64,000 nt of DNA from a bacterium YEK0313 (GTDB lineage Bacteria > Pseudomonadota > Alphaproteobacteria > Rhizobiales > Phreatobacteraceae). Each line of letters opens with the position of its first letter. The first letter of the stretch is position 1. A model generated the notes under the pieces. It did no database searches. It saw nothing but the letters and a program-made list of their open reading frames with translations, and was not told the DNA's origin. The stretch covers positions 5,111,838 to 5,175,837 of the forward strand of contig CCMO02000001.1 in the NCBI GenBank assembly GCA_000751295.2, in the 5' to 3' direction. This document shows, in pieces, positions 57,650 to 64,000 of the stretch. Position numbers and translations under genes: made by a program.

Positions 57650-57826
57650 CGTGGTTCGAGGCTCGCCCCCGGAGGGGCGGGCACCTCACCATGAGGATTG
57701 GAAAGCATGGCATCAGGCGCGGTCATGAAGCGCCGCGCTCGGGGCTTCATGAGCAACCCTGCCGCCATTCACCGCCGATCCTCATGGTGGGGTGCTCCGC
57801 GCCCCGGCGCGGAGCCTCGAACCACG
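57650..57826. repeat. Rhizobiales-type intergenic inverted repeat (element B)
   Basis: The left arm (57650-57697, from CGTGGTTCGAGGCTCGCC to CACCTCACCATGAGGA) pairs imperfectly with the right arm (57779-57826, from TCCTCATGGTGGGGTGCTC to AGCCTCGAACCACG). About 80 bp of spacer lies between them. It sits between the convergent phnX and histidine ammonia-lyase family genes, as element A sits between convergent genes near 37.1 kb. The rest of the 57611-57874 gap holds no gene. Confidence 0.8.
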
Positions 57827-57874
57827 ACCAGCCGCGATGCGAGGCAAGTCGTACCTCTCCTCGAAAAGCGCTGC

Positions 57875-59506
57875 CTATTCCAGTCCGCCGATCGCCTGCT
57901 CGACCGCCGCGACCACCGCGCCGGACCGGACGAGCTCCAGCGCCTGCAGCATTTCGGTCGCGTACCAGCGGTCGCCGTCGAGCGCCGGCGCGATCACCGC
58001 GCGCACCGCGTCGAGCGCCGCCGCCGTGCCCTTGCCGATCGGATGGTCCTTGGCCAGGCCCTCGACCAGCGACAGCGCCTGCGTCGCCATCAGGATCTCG
58101 CCGGCGATGATCTGCTCGGCATTCTCCACCACGGTCCGCGCCTTGCGCCCGCACCAGGTCGAATTCGACACGTGATCCTCGGCATTCGACTTGCCGGGAA
58201 TGCTGTCGACCGAGCCGGGCGCCGCCAGGTGGCGGTTCTCCATCACCAGCGCCGACATCGAGCACTGGACGGTGGCAAAGCCGGTATTCAGGCCCCGCTT
58301 GCCGGCCAGCAGGTTGCGCGGCAGGCCATAGCTCATGGTCGGATCGATGAGGCGCGCCAGCCGCCGCTCCGAAATGGAGGCGAGATCGGCAACCGCGATC
58401 GCCAGGACATCCATCGCCTGGGCGACGTACTGGCCATGGAAATGGCCGCCCGAGATCGAGACATAGCCGCCCTTGCCGTCGTCGAAGATCAGCGGATTGT
58501 CGGTGGCCGAATTGATCTCGGTCGAGAGGATGCCGTCGACATAGCCGACCGCCTGGCGGGCCGGACCATGGACCTGCGGCGCGCAGCGCAGCGAATAGAC
58601 GTCCTGCACGCGCGGCGCGGCCGGCTGCCCGGCGGCCCTGGGCTCGTCGGGGAAAACCACGTCGCGCGCGGCCTGCGAGCAGCGCCGGCTGCCCTCGGTG
58701 AGGCGCAGCACGTTGCGGGCGACCCGGGCCTGCCCCTCGTGCGGCCGGGCCGCATGGACCCGCGGGTCGAAGGCGGCGAGCTCGCCGCGCATCGCCTCGA
58801 GCGACAGCGCCAGCGCGACGTCGGCGGCCTTCAGCAGCCGCCGGGCATCGTGGCTGGCAAGGACGCCAAGGGCGAGCGACACGGTGGAGCCGTTGATCAG
58901 CGCCGAGGCGTCCTTGGCGCCCATGGGGAAATCGGCGGCGAGCCCGGCCTTGGCGATCGCGGCCGGGGCCGCCATGCGCTTGCCCTTGTAGATGATCTCG
59001 GCCTGCGGGAAGCCGCAGACCGCGCCGGCCATGTGAGCGAGCGGCGCGAGATCGCCCGACGCGCCGACCGAGCCCTTTTCCGGGATCACCGGATGCAGGC
59101 CGGCATTGAGGAAGGCGATGAGCCGCTCGACCAGCGCCACCTGCGGTCCGGAAAAGTTCGAGGCGAAGGCATTGGCGCGCAGCAACATGGTCGCGCGCGT
59201 CACATCCTCGGCGAAGGGCTGGCCGATGCCGGTCGCATGGGCATAGACGGTCTTGGTCTGGTAGGGGACCATGTCCGCGATCGCCACGCGCTGGTCCTTG
59301 AACAGCCCGACGCCGGTGTTGAAGCCGTACATCAGGGGCACATCGTCGGCCATCCAGTGCCGGTCGATATAGGCCCGCGTCGCCGCGATCTTCTCGCGTG
59401 CCGCCGGGTGCAGGGCCGCCTTCTCGAACCGGCCGGCGGCATTCGGGCGGGCGACCCGCACCACCTGATCGCCCTTCAGCTTCACGCCGTCGATCTTCAC
59501 CGTCAT
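57875..59506 (-). CDS. Histidine ammonia-lyase family (MIO-dependent) enzyme
   Basis: This 543-aa enzyme has the Ala-Ser-Gly triad (149-151, GSVGASGDLAPLAH) that forms the MIO cofactor, plus the catalytic Tyr60 region (YGFNTGVG). It would remove ammonia from an aromatic or histidine-like amino acid. No other hut gene is adjacent, so the substrate may not be histidine. I use the ATG at 59506 rather than the GTG one codon before it. It lies 66 bp downstream of serA on the same strand. Confidence 0.88.
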   Translation of the reverse strand: MTVKIDGVKLKGDQVVRVARPNAAGRFEKAALHPAAREKIAATRAYIDRHWMADDVPLMYGFNTGVGLFKDQRVAIADMVPYQTKTVYAHATGIGQPFAEDVTRATMLLRANAFASNFSGPQVALVERLIAFLNAGLHPVIPEKGSVGASGDLAPLAHMAGAVCGFPQAEIIYKGKRMAAPAAIAKAGLAADFPMGAKDASALINGSTVSLALGVLASHDARRLLKAADVALALSLEAMRGELAAFDPRVHAARPHEGQARVARNVLRLTEGSRRCSQAARDVVFPDEPRAAGQPAAPRVQDVYSLRCAPQVHGPARQAVGYVDGILSTEINSATDNPLIFDDGKGGYVSISGGHFHGQYVAQAMDVLAIAVADLASISERRLARLIDPTMSYGLPRNLLAGKRGLNTGFATVQCSMSALVMENRHLAAPGSVDSIPGKSNAEDHVSNSTWCGRKARTVVENAEQIIAGEILMATQALSLVEGLAKDHPIGKGTAAALDAVRAVIAPALDGDRWYATEMLQALELVRSGAVVAAVEQAIGGLE

Positions 59507-59572
59507 CACGAACCCCCGCGTTCAAACCGCCAGGGCTTGATCGCGGGTTTTCTCCGGAGCCGTCAAGAGCCC

Positions 59573-60820
59573 TCAGGAACGGCTGTAGAGCAGCCGGCAG
59601 CGGATGGTGCCCGGCAAGGTGCGGATCTCGTCCAGCACGCTCTCGGCATCGCTCACCGCGCCGTCGGCGTCCAGGACCACGTAACCGACCTCGCCGTCGG
59701 TCTGGTAATATTGCGCGGCGATGTTGATGCCGCGCCCCGCGAAGACGTCGTTCAGCCGCCGCAGCTCGCCCGGCAGGTTGCGCTGCACCTGGATGAAACG
59801 GGTGCCGGCCGGGCCGACGGGCAGCTGCACCTGCGGGAAATTGACCGCGCCCCAGGTCGAGCCGACATCGGAATAGTCGACGAACTTGCGTGCGACCTCC
59901 GCGCCGATGCGCTCCTGGGCCTCCTCGGTCGAGCCGCCGACATGCGGTGTCAGGATGACGTTGTCGAGGCCCTGCAGCGGCGAGACGAAACGGTCGGCGT
60001 TCGAAGAGGGTTCCTGCGGGAAGACATCGACCGCCGCGCCGCCGAGATGGCCGCTCTTGAGCGCCTTGGCGAGCGCGTCGAGATCGAGGATCGTGCCGCG
60101 GGCATTGTTGATGAGATAGGCGCCCTTCTTCATCGCCGCGATCTCGGCCTTGCCGATCAGGCCCTGCGTGCCCGGCGTTTCCGGCAGATGCAGCGACACC
60201 ACGTCGGCGCGCGCCATCAGGTCCTTCAGATCGGCCGCCGGCTCGACATTGCCGTGGCGCAGCTTGTCGGTGTGATCGTAATAGATGACACGCATGCCCA
60301 TGGCCTCGGCCAGAACGGCGAGCTGCGAGCCGATATTGCCGTAGCCGACGATGCCCAGCGTCTTGCCACGGACCTCGTAGCTCGACACCGCCGACTTGTC
60401 CCAGGCGCCTTCGTGCGCCTTCACCGATTTCGGGAAGATGCGGCGGAACAGCATGACGATCTCGGCGATCGTCAGCTCGGCGACGCTGCGCGTATTGGAG
60501 AACGGCGCATTGAACACCGGGACGCCAGCCCGGTTGGCGGCGACCAGGTCGACCTGGTTGGTGCCGACCGAAAAGCAGCCGATCGCGATCAGCCGGTCGG
60601 CCGCGGCGAGGATCTCGCTGGTCATCTGCGAGCGCGAGCGGATGCCGATGAGATGCACGCCGCGGATCGCCTTGGCGAGCGCCGGACCGTCGAGCGCCTT
60701 GGCGAGGCGCTGGATATTGGTATAGCCGGCATGTTCGAGAACGCCGACGGCCGTGTCGGAAATACCCTCCAGCAGCAGGATCTTGATCCGGTCCTTGGGC
60801 AGCGACAGGGCGACCGTCAT
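59573..60820 (-). CDS. serA: D-3-phosphoglycerate dehydrogenase
   Basis: This 415-aa enzyme performs the first step of serine synthesis. The NAD loop is LGIVGYGNIGSQLAVLAE (about 155-172), the catalytic His lies in ILTPHVGGSTEEAQ and the Arg in NNARGTILD. A C-terminal ACT domain (about 340-412) should bind serine. Length and single ACT domain match the E. coli type. serC is not adjacent. It lies upstream of the ammonia-lyase family gene. Confidence 0.92.
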   Translation of the reverse strand: MTVALSLPKDRIKILLLEGISDTAVGVLEHAGYTNIQRLAKALDGPALAKAIRGVHLIGIRSRSQMTSEILAAADRLIAIGCFSVGTNQVDLVAANRAGVPVFNAPFSNTRSVAELTIAEIVMLFRRIFPKSVKAHEGAWDKSAVSSYEVRGKTLGIVGYGNIGSQLAVLAEAMGMRVIYYDHTDKLRHGNVEPAADLKDLMARADVVSLHLPETPGTQGLIGKAEIAAMKKGAYLINNARGTILDLDALAKALKSGHLGGAAVDVFPQEPSSNADRFVSPLQGLDNVILTPHVGGSTEEAQERIGAEVARKFVDYSDVGSTWGAVNFPQVQLPVGPAGTRFIQVQRNLPGELRRLNDVFAGRGINIAAQYYQTDGEVGYVVLDADGAVSDAESVLDEIRTLPGTIRCRLLYSRS

Positions 60821-60949
60821 GACATCAGTCCTTAAAGTCTCGGCGCGGATCGGGCCCCGCGCGGTTGCGCCACGCCATTAAAGCAACATGGCGCGATCGC
60901 AAGTCGGCAATCCCGCCGACATCCGCGATCGGCAAAACGGCGCTCCAAA

Positions 60950-60989
60950 AGCACGAAAACCGCCGCGGGCGTGCCCTCAGCGGTTTTCG
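60950..60989 (-). terminator. Terminator-like hairpin after the MerR gene
   Basis: CGAAAACCGC (60954-60963) and GCGGTTTTCG (60980-60989) form a 10-bp stem with a 16-base loop. On the minus strand it is followed by TGCTTTT. It lies about 115 bp beyond the MerR gene stop and 130 bp before the serA start, so it may separate the two units or act as a leader attenuator for serA. Confidence 0.4.
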
Positions 60990-61105
60990 GGGGATCCGAA
61001 CCCCGCCCGAATCGCGGAACGGCCCCCTGGGCCGTCAGGCATCGGACAATCGGGCTGGTTCGGCAGGAGCGCAGCCGGGCCGGCATCGGCCCCGCGGCGA
61101 GCAGG

Positions 61106-61567
61106 TCATTTCGGCCGATCGATCATCGCATTGAGCGTCTCGTGGGTCCGCTTCAGCTCGGCGATCGCGTCTTCGATGTCGCGCTTCTGCTGTTCCAGAT
61201 GCGCGATCTGCTCCAGGCACTTCTCCCGCGACAGCTTGAGCTGTTGGTCTGCGCCCGCGTCATGGCGCTCATGCGCCTCGACCATTTCCGAAATCTCGGC
61301 GAGCGTGAAGCCGAGCCGCTTGCCCTTCAGAATCAGCTGCAGGCGGATGCGGTCGGTGGCGCTGTAGAGGCGGGTCAGGCCTTCACGCCGCGGCGACAGC
61401 AGGCCCTTGTCTTCATAAAAGCGCAAGGCCCGCAGCGTCACGTCGAACTCACGCGCGAGATCGCCGATCGTATAGACGGTCGGGCCGTTCTTTGCGGCTT
61501 CGGCGTCGTCCTCGATCCAGAAGACGTCGTCGTCGTTGTTGCGTGTCATCAAAGCCTTCCGTTCCAT
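61106..61567 (-). CDS. MerR family transcriptional regulator
   Basis: This 153-aa regulator has a short acidic N-terminal extension (1-28). A MerR winged helix follows (about 30-98; YTIGDLAREFDVTLRALRFY), then a long coiled-coil dimerisation helix (about 105-148). No cysteine effector site is visible, so it probably senses a non-metal signal. The ATG at 61567 follows GGACGGAGCCAAAA and is preferred to one six codons later. No target gene is adjacent on the same strand. Confidence 0.9.
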   Translation of the reverse strand: MERKALMTRNNDDDVFWIEDDAEAAKNGPTVYTIGDLAREFDVTLRALRFYEDKGLLSPRREGLTRLYSATDRIRLQLILKGKRLGFTLAEISEMVEAHERHDAGADQQLKLSREKCLEQIAHLEQQKRDIEDAIAELKRTHETLNAMIDRPK

Positions 61568-61742
61568 TTTTGGCTCCGTCCTCTGGTTCGAGGGGATACG
61601 ACCGGGTGGGATGGCTCACTCATAACCGAAAGGGACGTTTCACAGGGCAATGCACCGCTTTCCGATAGGTTAGTTACCGTTAGGATAGGGCCGAATCCAG
61701 GCGTCATCGCAAGGTCGGTTCGCACAATCTGCGAGCTTATCA

Positions 61743-61800
61743 GTTAACGACCAGGAACCAAAGTTAACAAAAATTTGTCGATGTTAACCAGGCCTTTACC
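61743..61800. promoter_or_regulatory. Three GTTAAC sites at 20-bp steps and a CtrA-like box
   Basis: GTTAAC occurs at 61743-61748, 61763-61768 and 61783-61788, exactly 20 bp apart. The last overlaps TTAA-N7-TTTACC (61784-61800), close to the CtrA consensus TTAA-N7-TTAAC. The region is unusually AT-rich for this window and lies upstream of podJ and the MerR gene. It is a strong candidate for cell-cycle control of podJ. Confidence 0.5.
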
Positions 61801-61934
61801 ATGTTTGCGAAGATTGCCCGGTGGGAGCATGCCGGGCTGGCGACAAGATTCGTCCGATCGGAACGCCCTGGGCGCCGGCCGGAAAACCCCGACCGCATCG
61901 GCGCTCCAGCAACCGCCAGACGGGTGGGATCGTT

Positions 61935-64000
61935 ATGCGGCACACCGTTCCTTGGAGCGTCAAAGGCGTTGATCAGGACGCGCGCGAGGCCGCCAAGGAA
62001 GCTGCCCGCCGCTCGGGCATGTCGCTCGGCGAGTGGCTGAACACCGTCATTGCCGGCCAGGCCGGCGAGGCCGAGCCCCAGGGCGCGGGCCTGCCGACCG
62101 TGACGCGGCGCCTGGAAACCATGACCGAAAGGCTGGACGCGGCGCCCCGCCGCGAGCTGGACACCGCCATTCCGCGCGGCCGGATCGAGCGTGACGGCAG
62201 CAGCGACATCGTGCGCGCCCTCGACGCGGTCGCCCGCCTTGCCGAAATTTCCGAGCGCCGGTCGGCCGCCGCCATGGAGGCCGTCGAGCAGCTCGCCGTC
62301 GCCCGCGGCCTCGTCGGGCCGCGACCGGAGCCGCAGCCGGCGGCGGCGCCGATCCTGCCGCTCGCCACCCGTGCCGCCGATACCTCGACCCAGGCCCAGC
62401 TCGACGAAATCGCCCGCTCGATCCGGGCGATGAATGCCGGCATCGCCGCCCAGCAGGCTGCCCGCCCCGCCGGCGACACGGCCCCGGAGCGGCCGAAGAT
62501 CGCCCAGGCCCGCCTGTTCGACCAGGATCTCGACGCGACCCTCGCCGAGATTGCCGCGCGCCAGCGCGCGCTGGACCATGATGCGCCGCCCGCCGCCGCG
62601 CCGGCCGCCCAGCCGGCCCCGCCGCCGGTCCATCTCGATACGGCCGCCGAAGCGCCGCTGCAGCCGGGCCTTGCGCCGCTGGCCGAACGGCTCGACGCGC
62701 TCGGCCGCCGCATGGACCAGATCCTGAACGAGCCGCTGCCGCGCGACGCGGAGCCGGACCGCGCCGGCATCGCTGCCGAGCTCAAGCGCCTGTCCGAACG
62801 GATCGACGAGGTCAACAAGCCCCAGGGCGACGCGCTGGAGCGCGAGCTGAAGACCTTGTCCGGCCGCATCGAGGCGATGCGCCGCGAGATTGCCGAACGC
62901 GAAACCGCACAGACCGAACAGGCCGTGGCCGAGCTGCGCGCGGACATTGCCCAGATCGCGGCCCGGCTCAGCGACCTCGCGCCGCGCCGCGCGGTCGAGA
63001 CCCTCGAAGCCGAAATCCACGCGCTCGGCGACCGGGTGGCGAATGTCCAGGCCAAGGGCATCCCCGCCGATTCGCTCGCCCAGCTCGTCGCCGATTTCGA
63101 GCGGACGGTGACCGGCCTCACCCCTGCCGAGGGGTTCGCCGAGGAATTGCGGGCGCTGTCGCGCAAGCTCGATCAGGTCAAGGCACGCGGCGGCAGCGAC
63201 GAGGTCAGCCTCGACCGGCTGACCGACGAGATCCTGTCGGTGCGCGAGCTGGTCGCGGGCGCGGCCACCCGCGAGGCGGTCGAGGCCCTGTCCGACCAGG
63301 TCGCGGTGCTCGCCGAGCGCCTGGAGGCCATGGCGCCGCCGGCCAACCAGGCGGAGGCGATCACCGCCGCCATCGAGGCGCGCATCGAGGATATTGCCGA
63401 TCGCCTGGAAAAGGCCTCGCGCCGTCCCGGCCCCGCGGCCACCGCCATCGCCAATCCGCAGCTCGAGGAGGCGCTGCGCCGCCTCGCCGACAAGCTGGAC
63501 GAAAGCCACAGCCGCAGCCACGACCCGAAAGTGCTGGCCGAGATCGAGAAGCACGTCCTGGCGCTGGCCGCCAAGATCGATGCCGCCGATGCCCGCTTCG
63601 GCCAGCTCGGCACGATCGAGCGCGGCCTCTCCGACCTCTTCGTCCAGATGGAGGAGATGCGCTCCAGCACGCTCGACGCCGCCGAGCGCGCCGCCCGCGA
63701 TGCCGTCGCCGACCTCAACAAGGCCGGTCCCGAGACCGAAGCCGCCGTCGAGGCGCTGAAGAGCGACATCGACGCGCTGCGCCATGCGCAGGTCGCCAGT
63801 GAAGAGCGCACCGTCGGCAGCCTGGACGCCGTGCACCAGACCCTCGAGCGGGTGCTGCGCCGCATTGCCGACATCGATCCCTCGGCCCGCGCTCCCGGCA
63901 GGACCGATGCCGAAACGCAGCCGGTCAAGATGACGCCGGCCCCGCAACCCGCGCCGCGGCCGGTCGCTCCGCCGCCCGCGCCGGCCGCGGTGCAACCGCC
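61935..64000 (+). CDS. podJ: PodJ-type polar localisation protein, 5' part
   Basis: At least 688 codons stay open to the window end, so this is the N-terminal part only. It begins MRHTVPWSVKGVDQDAREAA and RRSGMSLGEWLN, the conserved PodJ N-terminus that marks the cell pole. A long Ala/Glu/Arg-rich coiled-coil region follows (about 70-640) and a Pro-rich stretch starts near residue 670. The membrane helix, Sel1 repeats and peptidoglycan-binding domain expected in full-length relatives lie beyond the edge. The ATG at 61935 has only a weak GGTGGGA ribosome site. Confidence 0.85.
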   Translation, partial: MRHTVPWSVKGVDQDAREAAKEAARRSGMSLGEWLNTVIAGQAGEAEPQGAGLPTVTRRLETMTERLDAAPRRELDTAIPRGRIERDGSSDIVRALDAVARLAEISERRSAAAMEAVEQLAVARGLVGPRPEPQPAAAPILPLATRAADTSTQAQLDEIARSIRAMNAGIAAQQAARPAGDTAPERPKIAQARLFDQDLDATLAEIAARQRALDHDAPPAAAPAAQPAPPPVHLDTAAEAPLQPGLAPLAERLDALGRRMDQILNEPLPRDAEPDRAGIAAELKRLSERIDEVNKPQGDALERELKTLSGRIEAMRREIAERETAQTEQAVAELRADIAQIAARLSDLAPRRAVETLEAEIHALGDRVANVQAKGIPADSLAQLVADFERTVTGLTPAEGFAEELRALSRKLDQVKARGGSDEVSLDRLTDEILSVRELVAGAATREAVEALSDQVAVLAERLEAMAPPANQAEAITAAIEARIEDIADRLEKASRRPGPAATAIANPQLEEALRRLADKLDESHSRSHDPKVLAEIEKHVLALAAKIDAADARFGQLGTIERGLSDLFVQMEEMRSSTLDAAERAARDAVADLNKAGPETEAAVEALKSDIDALRHAQVASEERTVGSLDAVHQTLERVLRRIADIDPSARAPGRTDAETQPVKMTPAPQPAPRPVAPPPAPAAVQP

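Noticed and set aside
57698..60835. 1045-codon plus-strand frame opposite the ammonia-lyase and serA genes
   Set aside because: It spans two unrelated genes and an intergenic repeat and has no recognisable domain.
60821..61105. Possible riboswitch or serC-type RNA leader before serA
   Set aside because: There are hairpins, but I could not match a known RNA fold; the best hairpin reads more like a terminator for the MerR gene.
61764..63995. 743-codon minus-strand frame opposite podJ
   Set aside because: The plus-strand frame has the conserved PodJ N-terminus and coiled-coil composition; the minus frame is a composition-driven shadow.

Overview
The window is GC-rich DNA (roughly two thirds G+C by eye) with tightly packed genes, frequent 4-bp ATGA overlaps and good Shine-Dalgarno sites. 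Its content points to an alphaproteobacterium of the order Hyphomicrobiales (Rhizobiales). The clues are a PodJ-type polar localisation protein, a PhoR kinase, an HWE-family histidine kinase, doubled Ku/LigD repair genes, many GGAAC-N16/17-CGTT (EcfG-type) promoters, and intergenic inverted repeats with a CCTCA...TGAGG core. I see no phage, transposase, CRISPR array, rRNA or tRNA.

Layout. (1) 0.1-4.6 kb: phoR, a TIGR02186/TauE pair, and an acyl-CoA dehydrogenase. (2) 4.8-29.5 kb: a dense general-stress and DNA-repair island. It holds small stress proteins (CBS, DUF427, DUF883, YflT-like, PepSY-like, KGG-like repeats), three DUF892 ferritin-like proteins, an SDR, a lone NuoB-like protein, an AI-2E permease, and a DUF3182 protein with an alpha/beta hydrolase. 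The repair genes are UdgX, two Ku proteins and two LigD ligases, the second ligase broken by a one-base frameshift. A GAF-PAS-HWE kinase is also present. Ten close matches to the EcfG promoter sit in front of these units, several as divergent pairs, so the island reads as one PhyR/EcfG regulon. (3) 29.6-37 kb: a creatininase-family protein, a dihydroorotase-like metallohydrolase, an MCP, an FAD-linked oxidase, and an ArsR/AHSA1/DUF1801 operon with a visible operator. (4) 37-54.8 kb: nitrogen and carboxylate catabolism. Two NitT/TauT/THI5-type ABC importers, a second FAD oxidase, a D-carbamoylase coupled to diaminopropionate ammonia-lyase, cyanase, an MBL-fold hydrolase and a hydantoinase are found here. 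An ADH/acyl-CoA synthetase/thiolase/Zn-ribbon run leads into the hydantoinase and second transporter on one strand. (5) 55-64 kb: LysR divergent from a TauE/SafE permease, phosphonoacetaldehyde hydrolase, a histidine ammonia-lyase family enzyme, SerA, a MerR regulator, and the 5' part of podJ.

How it fits together. In the stress island, the EcfG sigma factor (not in this window) would switch on end joining, uracil handling, ferritin-like proteins and membrane or osmotic protection. The HWE kinase has its own EcfG-type promoter and is a candidate feedback input. In the catabolic half, the enzymes suggest uptake of a cyclic or open-chain ureide, hydrolysis to carbamoyl amino acids and amino acids, deamination, and cyanate detoxification. 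The substrates are inferred, not shown.
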